Shown: in pieces, positions 1-6,044 of the stretch | How positions within the stretch are numbered: the stretch's first letter is position 1 | Layout of the letters: the number at the start of each line of letters is the position of its first letter | DNA from: Treponema sp. | Lineage (GTDB): Bacteria > Spirochaetota > Spirochaetia > Treponematales > Breznakiellaceae | Direction of reading: 5' to 3' | DNA length: 6,524 bases | NCBI GenBank assembly: GCA_031264475.1 | Contig: JAISEA010000100.1 | Location: forward strand, 1-6,524 | Translations under genes and position numbers: made by a program | Notes under the pieces: model-generated | What the model was told of the DNA's origin: nothing | Database searches by the model: none | Seen by the model: only the letters and a program-made list of their open reading frames with translations

Positions 1-74
1 ATTAAAGACGCGACACGAACCGTCAAATTTAGAGGAGAATCTTTTTTGTTTTCTGGGCGTGTTTCAAAATCCAA
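1..74 (-). CDS. 5' end of an unrecognised gene, TTG start, runs off the left edge
   Basis: An open frame of 24 codons starts with TTG at 74-72 and continues out of the window without a stop. The visible peptide is hydrophilic at first (starts MDFETRPENKKD) and then turns into a possible beta strand (LNLTVRV). The case for a real gene is positional. A strong Shine-Dalgarno sequence AGGGGG (86-81) lies 6 bases before the TTG, and this motif overlaps the TAG stop of the upstream transglycosylase gene, leaving a 10-base gap. That spacing matches the other junctions in the same operon. No ATG or competing GTG in frame is seen. I do not recognise the family from so few residues, and no signal peptide is visible. 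The start could be wrong if the true start lies further left. Confidence 0.5.
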   Translation of the reverse strand, partial: MDFETRPENKKDSPLNLTVRVASL

Positions 75-86
75 GTCTTTCCCCCT
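75..86 (-). promoter_or_regulatory. Ribosome binding site deciding the TTG start at 74
   Basis: AGGGGG reads on the minus strand at 86-81, followed by a 6-base spacer (AAAGAC) and TTG. It shares bases with the stop codon of the upstream gene at 87-85, which suggests coupled translation. It is the main evidence for the gene at the left edge. Confidence 0.5.
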
Positions 87-2274
87 ATCTTTTATAAATG
101 TCGGCAAGAATTGCCTCCATTTTTAGTCCGTAATACAAATAACCATAGGCGGCCGCGGACGCGGACACTCTTTTTCCATATTCACGGGTTTCGGTTATAG
201 GTACGGTCTCCAAGAAAAGGTCGTCTGGAAGCGTGGTATCCGCGGAGCGCCAGCGTTTCACCCTATTCGGTCCCCCATTGTAAGCCAAGAGGTTGAACAT
301 GAGACTGTCGTCCATACTCTTGATCAAAGACGCCAAATAGAACGAACCTATATGTACATTGGTTTCAGGGTCCGTCAAATGGAGTCCATCCGTGACGTAA
401 TCGGGACCGCCTTGTCTCTTTATACGGAGCGCAGTTTCTTCCGCTGTTTCTGGCATGAGCTGGGACAGTCCAACAGCACCCACGTGTGAAACGACCGCGC
501 TCCTGAATGTGCTTTCGGTACGGATAAGCCCGAACAGCACAGCGGGATTCACTTTTGTCAACTCCGCGTATTTCTCTATTATGTCCTTGAAAGGATGCGG
601 ATAATAAATTTCCATATCCGAATAATTCATCCCTTCTTTTTCCCAAACAGGAATGAGAAACCGTATCGCCTCATGCCAGTATTCTTCTCTATGAAGAAGT
701 CTCGCCATAGCTCGCAATTCACCAATCGCGGAATACACCGTATTTTCCGACCAGAGTTCCGCCTTCTTTTTCTTCAAGAACTCCTCTATATAGACAGTTG
801 CAAACTGTGCGGCACCGTATTCAAAAAAACCTCGCATAAAAGGCAGTGTTTCAGGCTCGTTTGTTTCCACCTCATTGGAAATTTCAATGCTTTCTCCTAT
901 ATACCGTGCGCTCATCGCCCGGTAATAAAAAGAAGCATTTTTTTGGGCAAAGGCGATTCTGAAAAACGCCTTGCTTGACCCGTCAATACCGGTGAACGCC
1001 TGAATCTCCGCGTCAGGAACGAAACCCTCCGCGGCAATGCGCCCCACAATGTAGGCGTACTTGGCAAAGCTCGCCCCGTCTGCGTAACGTCTGATAACAG
1101 GGAAAATCTCCAGCATCCTCGTCCATTTGTGATTAGTAGTCAAATACTGACAGAGCGTATCCAAAATGTCTGAAAAATAAAAGGCGTCTCCCCACAGCGG
1201 GGCGTATTTTGCGATGAATGGAACGACGCTTTCCGGGTCGGCTTTTTGAAGGACGTCTAAAAGATACCAGATACATGCGTCTTTTTGCTCCCTATCCGGC
1301 GCAAAAGAAACCGCTTTCTCAAAAAAAGCCGCGGCGGATGTATAATTCTTCTTCTGTCTCTCCATTCTACCCGCGAAGAACAACAGGTAAAACCGAGCGG
1401 TTGGGTCCGTCCCTTTATCCTCTTGAGCGTCCCATTCCGAAAAAAGATTCACCCCTTGGTCGGCGTCCGCGTATTGAAAACATCGTCCCAAGTCCGCTAT
1501 TAGGTACGGGTATTTATAAAATAACGCCTTTTCCTCATCTAAAATCGCACGGAAGCGTCGTAGACCTTCTCGGTAATCAAATACCGACGTCGCATAATGC
1601 CCACGTAAAACCGCTGATTCGGTCTCGAAAAACTCACTAGAGAAGAATTCCGTATTTTTTATCTCTTCATACGCCCATTTCTGGGTTTCGTCAACCGGAC
1701 CATCAAAGAAAAAATCCATCAGTTTTCCAGAAATTGTACCGCCGCTTCTCATGGAGCTAGTCAAAGACAAGGCGTTGCTCCATTTCTCGAATACGGCACT
1801 GTCGTTAGCTGACTTCCGGGAATCGACAAAGCGTCCATGTTTGTAAAGCGCCGCGGCTTTCAGTGTGGAGAATCCCGGAAAATCAGGAGACTTGAAAACA
1901 TCGGCTTCCATACGCCGTAAGACGTATTCCGCCACAGTCTCGTCTGCCAAGATGAGGGATAGCAATTTTTTGCCTGATTCAACGCTCGTCTGTTCTGAAG
2001 AGGAGATAAGCCCGGCCTCGAAGAGACGCGCCGCGCGCAATTTCGGAGCGGTCTCCTGTTCTTCAACTAACAGTCCAGCGTAAAACGGAGCATCCTGGTT
2101 AATGCGGATAATCTCCTCCATATCCTCTGCGGATGCTGACAAGATGAAGGCAATATCGCCCTTTTTGAGATCTTCCGCGGCTTGTTTAACGCTTATATCA
2201 AATATCTGTTCAGTCTTGCATGAGAGAAAATTTAGAAATACGCAAATGCAGGAGAGTATTTTCACCGTCTTCAT
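85..2274 (-). CDS. Lytic murein transglycosylase, lipoprotein with C-terminal SLT domain
   Basis: A 729-residue exported murein lytic transglycosylase, cleaving the MurNAc-GlcNAc bond of peptidoglycan to a 1,6-anhydro product. Residues 1-18 form a basic, hydrophobic signal ending FLS-Cys19, a relaxed lipobox of the kind spirochaetes accept, so the protein is probably a periplasm-facing lipoprotein. Residues from about 20 to 560 are alpha-helical, with a TPR-like stretch near 290-340, comparable to the helical superstructure of Slt70-type enzymes. The SLT domain covers about 570-715. It has the catalytic Glu587 in a RTESTF context, then GAVGLSQLMPETA (599-611), AYNGG (664-668) and a terminal TETREYGKRV motif. 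All family 1 SLT signatures are intact. The start is 12 bases after the stop of the ABC ATPase gene. A Shine-Dalgarno-like GAAGGA overlaps that stop but is about 15 bases from the ATG, which is long. The catalytic function is secure; the physiological role and the partner of the helical part are not known. Confidence 0.93.
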   Translation of the reverse strand: MKTVKILSCICVFLNFLSCKTEQIFDISVKQAAEDLKKGDIAFILSASAEDMEEIIRINQDAPFYAGLLVEEQETAPKLRAARLFEAGLISSSEQTSVESGKKLLSLILADETVAEYVLRRMEADVFKSPDFPGFSTLKAAALYKHGRFVDSRKSANDSAVFEKWSNALSLTSSMRSGGTISGKLMDFFFDGPVDETQKWAYEEIKNTEFFSSEFFETESAVLRGHYATSVFDYREGLRRFRAILDEEKALFYKYPYLIADLGRCFQYADADQGVNLFSEWDAQEDKGTDPTARFYLLFFAGRMERQKKNYTSAAAFFEKAVSFAPDREQKDACIWYLLDVLQKADPESVVPFIAKYAPLWGDAFYFSDILDTLCQYLTTNHKWTRMLEIFPVIRRYADGASFAKYAYIVGRIAAEGFVPDAEIQAFTGIDGSSKAFFRIAFAQKNASFYYRAMSARYIGESIEISNEVETNEPETLPFMRGFFEYGAAQFATVYIEEFLKKKKAELWSENTVYSAIGELRAMARLLHREEYWHEAIRFLIPVWEKEGMNYSDMEIYYPHPFKDIIEKYAELTKVNPAVLFGLIRTESTFRSAVVSHVGAVGLSQLMPETAEETALRIKRQGGPDYVTDGLHLTDPETNVHIGSFYLASLIKSMDDSLMFNLLAYNGGPNRVKRWRSADTTLPDDLFLETVPITETREYGKRVSASAAAYGYLYYGLKMEAILADIYKR

Positions 2275-2286
2275 GTTACTTTATCG

Positions 2287-2994
2287 TTATCCTTCTCCCA
2301 GATACGCCTTTCTCACATTATCGTCATTGAGAAGCGCATCCCCTTTTCCTTGTATGGCGACCGCGCCTGTTTCTAGGACATAGGCGTAGTCCGCGATTTC
2401 AAGAGCCGCGCGGGCGTTTTGTTCAATGAGCAAGACCGTAGCGCCGTTGCGGTTGATTTCACGGATGACGTCAAAAATTATCTTCGACACAATAGGGGCA
2501 AGTCCTAGTGATGGCTCGTCGAGCATGAGTAGTTTAGGATTTGACATAAGACCACGCGCAACTGCCAGCATCTGTTGCTCCCCGCCTGACAAGGTGCCAG
2601 CGCTCTGACGTAGACGCTCTTTAAGACGCGGAAACAAGGTCAGGCAACGTTCCCTATCCGTTCTTATACCTGTCTTGTCTTTGCGGAAATAAGCACCCAG
2701 ACGGAGGTTTTCGTCAACCGAGAGATTGGGGAAAATGCGCCTACCTTCAGGCACCAGTACTAGTCCCATAGACACAATATCTTTTGTCTTACAACCGATT
2801 ATGTTTTCACCGTTCCATTCGACAATGCCGTCGGAAGATTTCACCAATCCTACGATGCTGTTGAGTATAGTACTTTTTCCTGCGCCGTTTGCACCGATGA
2901 GCGTGATGATTTTCCCGTCTGCAACTTCAATATTTACGCCCCTAAGCGCGTGAATTCCCCCATAAAACACAGAAAGTTTCTCTATTTTCAACAT
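2287..2994 (-). CDS. livF: ABC transporter ATP-binding protein, LivF type (branched-chain amino acid family)
   Basis: A 235-residue ABC ATPase matching the usual LivF length. In order from the chosen start: Walker A GANGAGKST (34-42), the LivF-typical VPEGRRIFPNLSV stretch (81-93), signature LSGGEQQ (135-141), Walker B LLMLDEPSLGLAP with catalytic Glu160, and IEQN (190-193), where Gln192 replaces the switch histidine as is normal in LivF. It ends YLGEG, close to the family C terminus. LivF is one of two cytoplasmic ATPases that drive the LivHM permease for branched-chain amino acids or related amides. Here no livG, livH, livM or binding-protein gene adjoins it, so either the partners are elsewhere or it works with another system. 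A longer frame begins at TTG 3003, but AAAGGGG (3010-3004) sits 9 bases before the ATG at 2994 and directly abuts the TTG, and LivF proteins begin at about this Met, so I prefer 2994. The family assignment is firm; the substrate is not. Confidence 0.9.
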   Translation of the reverse strand: MLKIEKLSVFYGGIHALRGVNIEVADGKIITLIGANGAGKSTILNSIVGLVKSSDGIVEWNGENIIGCKTKDIVSMGLVLVPEGRRIFPNLSVDENLRLGAYFRKDKTGIRTDRERCLTLFPRLKERLRQSAGTLSGGEQQMLAVARGLMSNPKLLMLDEPSLGLAPIVSKIIFDVIREINRNGATVLLIEQNARAALEIADYAYVLETGAVAIQGKGDALLNDDNVRKAYLGEG

Positions 2995-3010
2995 TTTCGA
3001 CAACCCCTTT
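2995..3010 (-). promoter_or_regulatory. Ribosome binding site selecting the ATG start of livF
   Basis: AAAGGGG reads on the minus strand at 3010-3004, followed by 9 bases and the ATG at 2994. The in-frame TTG at 3003 lies immediately after the motif with no spacer, so it is unlikely to be used. Confidence 0.5.
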
Positions 3011-3021
3011 GGAGCGTTTTC

Positions 3022-3765
3022 TTACGACCGCTCGATCTTTATAGTATCCGATACTTTCGGAAAAAGCAATGTATTCTTTACATCACCGTCAATTTTTGTA
3101 ACTTCTTGTGAAGGCGGAACAGGCTCAGGCTTTTTGAGCCATGACGATATGACCGCGACCGCAAGTGGGATGAAGACAGGAACGAGCAGTCCGAAGCCAA
3201 GCTGCGTTTTCTGTGAGAAAAACGCCCAATATGCAGTTGTGGTCAAGAACGAGAGTAGCGGAATCCCAGCGAAACACAAAAGGCAAACGATGAGCTTACC
3301 CCAGACCTTACCCGGTTTGGAGGCTGAGTGGACGGCGAGGCTGATAAAGAAGGAACCGCCTACTGCAAGTGCGCTCCAAAGCAAGGGGATTAGCACGAGC
3401 CTGCTTGGGTCGTCTTCTTCAAACCATTCTACGCCCCGCATTACGGCGCAAGGTATGAGCCAGAGAAGGGTGAAACTCGCAAATCCGTGCGGGTCTTTCG
3501 CCAACCGCAACAACAAGAAAAGCGCGTAGAAGACCATTGGCGCCAGAATCGGCGCGCCGGTCAAGTCAACGAATATTTCGAGCAACTGCGAAAAACCAAA
3601 CGCGCCTCTTTCTATGAAGGGACCGAAGAAAAAGGCGATAACCGCAACGATACTCCCGAAAATAACAGCCCATGCGCTACTTGCTCCGGCTCTGCCGGGT
3701 GAGATGCTCTGCCAAAAAAGAAGAAATAAGGGTAGCCATAAAAAGCAAAACACGTTCATTACCAC
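3022..3765 (-). CDS. Seven-helix integral membrane protein, unknown function
   Basis: A 247-residue polytopic inner-membrane protein that I do not recognise. Hydrophobic segments lie at about residues 4-20, 31-51, 72-88, 95-113, 123-145, 156-178 and 189-210, seven likely helices. A hydrophilic tail follows at 211-247, rich in Pro, Glu and Lys. An acidic loop (FEEDD, 115-119) separates helices 4 and 5. No permease EAA loop, protease or transporter signature is evident. The frame opens with GTG at 3765, which has GGAG 5 bases upstream. An alternative ATG at 3759 overlaps the lipoprotein stop as TAATG, giving 245 residues, but then the GGAG lies 11 bases away. Either way the gene overlaps the end of the lipoprotein gene, so translation is probably coupled and the two products may work together. 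The ATPase gene begins 27 bases downstream of its stop. It could be a membrane partner of the lipoprotein or of the ATPase; neither is shown. Confidence 0.8.
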   Translation of the reverse strand: MVMNVFCFLWLPLFLLFWQSISPGRAGASSAWAVIFGSIVAVIAFFFGPFIERGAFGFSQLLEIFVDLTGAPILAPMVFYALFLLLRLAKDPHGFASFTLLWLIPCAVMRGVEWFEEDDPSRLVLIPLLWSALAVGGSFFISLAVHSASKPGKVWGKLIVCLLCFAGIPLLSFLTTTAYWAFFSQKTQLGFGLLVPVFIPLAVAVISSWLKKPEPVPPSQEVTKIDGDVKNTLLFPKVSDTIKIERS

Positions 3766-4394
3766 AGAATCTCCATTTGAACGCCGTTCTTTTCCGCGAT
3801 TAGAGCCGATGTTGAAATCGACGCTCGCTCCGCGCTCGCGTTTAGAATCCGACCATCTGTGGTAAAACAGCGGATTTGAGCAGAGCCTTTCGGGGCGGAA
3901 AACCGCAAGTTGAAACGATAACCTTCCAAAACCGCAATAGCAAGATCGCTCAAATCAGCGTCAATTCCCTCCCATTCTTCCCACAAGACCAATGACAACT
4001 TATTGTTCCCGTTTTCCTGAGAATAAACGGCTCTCTGACCCGCGCCGTCCAAAAACCGAACCAATGCGTCTAGGTTTGAAAATCCCAGTTTAGCCACGAC
4101 GACTATATCGTCCTTGTCCTGCGGGGCGTCGCCTTTTTCAGGCTTTACCGAGAAAGAGACGAGGCGTAACCCGTCGACGCGCTTGACGCTCCGTTCAAAA
4201 TCCGCCTTACCCACAGGGACAATCGGACGCGCGGAGTTACCGTCCAATTCCCCCAATTCGTAGAGCGATTTCAAGACGCGGTATTCGAGAGTCAGTACGC
4301 CGCTTCCGTCAGGCTGAACGGCTATATCCGCGCTCATGTCTACGCATCCGCTCAAACAAAGAGCGGTAACCGCAAATAATAATAACTTGTTCAT
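3759..4394 (-). CDS. Lipoprotein of unknown function
   Basis: A 211-residue predicted lipoprotein. The N terminus MNKLLLFAVTALCLSGC carries a textbook lipobox LSGC with the lipidated residue at Cys17, so the mature protein should be membrane-anchored in the periplasm or outer membrane. After the Cys the sequence is strand-rich, with a DIAVQPDGSGVLTLEYRV segment near 23-40. This pattern (Asp-Gly-Ser-Gly between two strands after a lipidated Cys) recalls LppM-like beta-rich lipoproteins, but I cannot assign a family. No helical transmembrane segment follows the signal and no catalytic motif is seen. It begins 7 bases after the DUF503 gene stop, with AAGG 5 bases before its ATG and a GGAGG further upstream. 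Its end overlaps the start of the seven-helix membrane protein gene. The gene is well supported as coding; its function is unknown. Confidence 0.85.
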   Translation of the reverse strand: MNKLLLFAVTALCLSGCVDMSADIAVQPDGSGVLTLEYRVLKSLYELGELDGNSARPIVPVGKADFERSVKRVDGLRLVSFSVKPEKGDAPQDKDDIVVVAKLGFSNLDALVRFLDGAGQRAVYSQENGNNKLSLVLWEEWEGIDADLSDLAIAVLEGYRFNLRFSAPKGSAQIRCFTTDGRILNASAERASISTSALIAEKNGVQMEILW

Positions 4395-4401
4395 AACCGC
4401 C

Positions 4402-4689
4402 TTAAAACTCCTCCGAGTGGATCGCCACGTCTTGAATACGCACCGGCGTTTCGTCTTCTATGATCTTAAACGCCTTATTCATAATAGTTTCGCCGAATAT
4501 CTTTGAATTCGACACCACCGCCGCGCCTATCTGGGCGAAGGAAAGCGAGTCTTGGAGGTCTACTTCCGCGGCGCTCATGTGAAAACGTTGTTGCAATTTG
4601 TTTTTTATAGAGAGGACGACTCGGCGTTTTTCTTTTATACTATCGACATCTGGGATTTCAAAAATGACCTGCATCATGGAAATTATCAT
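4402..4689 (-). CDS. DUF503 family protein, YlxP-like
   Basis: A small cytoplasmic protein of 95 residues, the usual DUF503 length. It has the family features in order: an N-terminal strand (MII..MQVIFEIP), the basic segment SIKEKRRVVLSIKNKL (17-32), the AEVDLQD block (41-47) and a second strand with AAVVSNS (56-62). The start at Met1 fits the family N terminus better than Met5 or Met6. B. subtilis YlxP is encoded in the nusA-infB-rbfA region and is thought to be ribosome- or RNA-associated, but the biochemical role is not established. Here the gene instead heads an operon of envelope genes. No Shine-Dalgarno sequence precedes the start, and the promoter -10 box ends only 8 bases before the ATG, so the transcript is probably leaderless. 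Confidence 0.88.
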   Translation of the reverse strand: MIISMMQVIFEIPDVDSIKEKRRVVLSIKNKLQQRFHMSAAEVDLQDSLSFAQIGAAVVSNSKIFGETIMNKAFKIIEDETPVRIQDVAIHSEEF

Positions 4690-4962
4690 TATGGAATATT
4701 ATAGTAGCTTATCTGTAGTTTAGTCAAGGATGGCTATAGAGGCGCGCAAACGCCCTCAGCTGATAAATTGCGAAGTTTTTTGGGGAAATATGGTATTAAA
4801 AAATGGAAGCTGGAACGTTACAATGCCGGGCGATGCGCCTATAATAATAAAACGTTTATTCGCCCCGACTTGTTCTCCCGCCGCGATTCAATAACGCCCG
4901 CTTCCTCTGTGGCGATTCATGGCATTAAATCTAATATCTGCCATTGATAATCACCACGGGAT
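4690..4962. other. Intergenic region between the dehydrogenase gene and the DUF503 operon
   Basis: These 273 bases hold the leftward promoter at their left end and otherwise no feature I can name with confidence. A plus-strand frame of 54 codons (ATG 4730, TAA 4892-4894) is open but has only a poorly spaced AAGG and no recognisable family. Short symmetric elements are present: AATAAA/TTTATT around ACG (4846-4860), GGCG/CGCC (4829-4839), ATGGCA/TGCCAT with a 14-base loop (4919-4944), and the octamer GCGATTCA twice (4883-4890 and 4912-4919). None is followed by a U-run in the leftward direction, so no intrinsic terminator for the dehydrogenase gene is evident. Confidence 0.6.
4698..4727 (-). 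promoter_or_regulatory. Sigma-70-type promoter of the DUF503 operon
   Basis: On the minus strand TTGACT (4727-4722) and TATAAT (4703-4698) are separated by 18 bases, five of six and six of six matches to the housekeeping consensus. Transcription should begin around 4692-4690, at or within two or three bases of the ATG at 4689. It would drive the DUF503, lipoprotein, membrane protein, ATPase and transglycosylase genes. This is a prediction from sequence match and position only. Confidence 0.7.
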
Positions 4963-5979
4963 TTATTCAAACGAAAGAACGACCTTGCGTATCCCCGGAT
5001 CCCCCGTGTCAACCATCTTGAAGGCTTCTACCGCATCGGCAAAGGGAACCACATGGGAAACCGCCCCGTCGAGGGAGAGCTTCCCGTCGCTTAACGCGGC
5101 GATAACTTCCTCAAACTTGTTGTTTTGAAGCCGGGAACCCCGCACGTCCAGCTCCTTCGCGGTGATCTTGAACTGCTGTACCGGGGACGGCTCATCGAGA
5201 AACGCCATAGTGATAACTCTGCCCGCGTTGCAGGTAAGGTCAGTCAGCAGGGGCAGAGAACCGGGAAACCCGGCCGCGTCAATGGAAACCGTGGGACCCC
5301 ATTGGGTATACTCTTTCAGTTTCGCGGAGAGGTCTTCCTTCTTGGAATTGATGACCCGCTTGACTCCCAGGGCGACTGCTTCCTCAAGCCGCTCGTCCGC
5401 TACGTCCGCTACGATCAACTCCGCCCCGGTAAGCCGCGCCGCCTTGATAAGGCTCTTGCCCAACGCGCCCGCGCCGAGGATAAATACGATGTCCTCCGGG
5501 CAGATTTCCGCACGGGAACAGGCTTGAAACGCGATACTGAGCGGCTCAATCATCACCGCGTCGGTAAACGCTACACCCTTCGGAAGCAGGTGCATCGCGT
5601 CTTCGTCGGCGGTAAGCCATTCCCGGTAGCCGCCGTCTATATGTACACCGCGGACTTTCAGGTTACAGCAGATATTGGGGCGCCCTTTCTTGCAGGGGTA
5701 ACATTCGCCGCAACTTACTATCTGATCCACAATGACCGAATCGCCCGGCTTTACTTTGGTAACATCCTTCCCAATTTCGGCAACCACCCCCAAAATTTCG
5801 TGTCCCATGACACGGGGATACGTTGCCACAGGCGATGTCCCGTGGTAAATATGCACGTCTGACCCGCAGATTCCCGCGGCCTGCATCTTGACCAGCACGT
5901 CTCTGGCACCTGTGATTTTCGGCTGTTCAACGTCAAGCATCTTGAGGACGTGGGGTTTTTCCGTTAGTAACTGTTTCAT
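4963..5979 (-). CDS. Zinc-dependent medium-chain alcohol/polyol dehydrogenase, RspB / L-gulonate-dehydrogenase-like
   Basis: A 338-residue cytoplasmic MDR-superfamily dehydrogenase that should oxidise a secondary alcohol of a sugar acid or polyol with NAD. Counting from the preferred start, the catalytic zinc ligands are Cys38 (AGICGSD), His60-Glu61 (GHE) and Glu145 (MIEPL). The structural zinc lobe has Cys90, Cys93, Cys96 and Cys104 (SCGECYPCKKGRPNIC). The Rossmann fold shows GAGALG (169-174), and Asp192 ends the second strand, which favours NAD over NADP. The GVHIDGGYREW segment and the late KELDVRGSRLQNNKF segment resemble E. coli RspB and the L-gulonate/L-galactonate 5-dehydrogenases, as does the length. 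An upstream ATG at 5991 adds four residues but has no ribosome site, whereas GGAG lies 6 bases before the ATG at 5979. It follows a TRAP permease gene, suggesting uptake and oxidation of one substrate. The superfamily is certain and the substrate inferred. Confidence 0.9.
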   Translation of the reverse strand: MKQLLTEKPHVLKMLDVEQPKITGARDVLVKMQAAGICGSDVHIYHGTSPVATYPRVMGHEILGVVAEIGKDVTKVKPGDSVIVDQIVSCGECYPCKKGRPNICCNLKVRGVHIDGGYREWLTADEDAMHLLPKGVAFTDAVMIEPLSIAFQACSRAEICPEDIVFILGAGALGKSLIKAARLTGAELIVADVADERLEEAVALGVKRVINSKKEDLSAKLKEYTQWGPTVSIDAAGFPGSLPLLTDLTCNAGRVITMAFLDEPSPVQQFKITAKELDVRGSRLQNNKFEEVIAALSDGKLSLDGAVSHVVPFADAVEAFKMVDTGDPGIRKVVLSFE

Positions 5980-5989
5980 TATTTTCTCC
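5980..5989 (-). promoter_or_regulatory. Ribosome binding site selecting the dehydrogenase start
   Basis: GGAG reads on the minus strand at 5989-5986, with 6 bases to the ATG at 5979. The alternative ATG at 5991 overlaps this motif and lacks one of its own, so the shorter protein is favoured. Confidence 0.55.
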
Positions 5990-6014
5990 ATAGAAAGTTT
6001 TAAGCCTTCAGTTT

Positions 6015-6040
6015 AGCTTGCCAGACTTTGCTGGCAAGCT
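6015..6040 (-). repeat. Perfect 10-bp inverted repeat between the TRAP permease and dehydrogenase genes
   Basis: AGCTTGCCAG (6015-6024) and CTGGCAAGCT (6031-6040) are exact reverse complements around a 6-base loop. On the leftward mRNA the stem begins 4 bases after the permease TGA stop. No U-run follows (AAACTGAAGG comes next), so it is not a standard intrinsic terminator. It may be an intercistronic stem-loop that protects the upstream mRNA 3' end or sets different expression of the two genes, or alternatively a regulator operator. The sequence does not decide between these. Confidence 0.75.
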
Positions 6041-6044
6041 CGTT

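Noticed and set aside
31..45. A-run followed by G in the left-edge gene (minus strand) as a programmed -1 frameshift site
   Set aside because: The run reads AAA AAA G in the gene's frame, which is not the register needed for an A_AAA_AAG slip, and no downstream structure can be judged.
595..978. Plus-strand open frame of 127 codons inside the transglycosylase gene
   Set aside because: It is antisense to a gene with strong homology-type motifs, has no ribosome site of note and no recognisable domain.
4792..4810. T-run (A-run on the plus strand, 4798-4803) as an intrinsic terminator
   Set aside because: No stem of useful length directly precedes the run on the minus strand.
4883..4919. Two copies of GCGATTCA 29 bases apart as a regulator site or repeat array
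   Set aside because: Only two short copies, at the end of a leftward gene and far from the mapped promoter, so chance is a sufficient explanation.
4919..4944. Hairpin ATGGCA/TGCCAT as a terminator of the dehydrogenase transcript
   Set aside because: The stem is only 6 bp with a 14-base loop, and no U-run follows in the leftward direction.
5125..5862. A 245-codon plus-strand open frame antisense to the dehydrogenase gene
   Set aside because: It lies wholly inside a gene with complete zinc and NAD-binding motifs, its product shows no recognisable domain, and GC-rich third positions of the real gene explain the long antisense frame.
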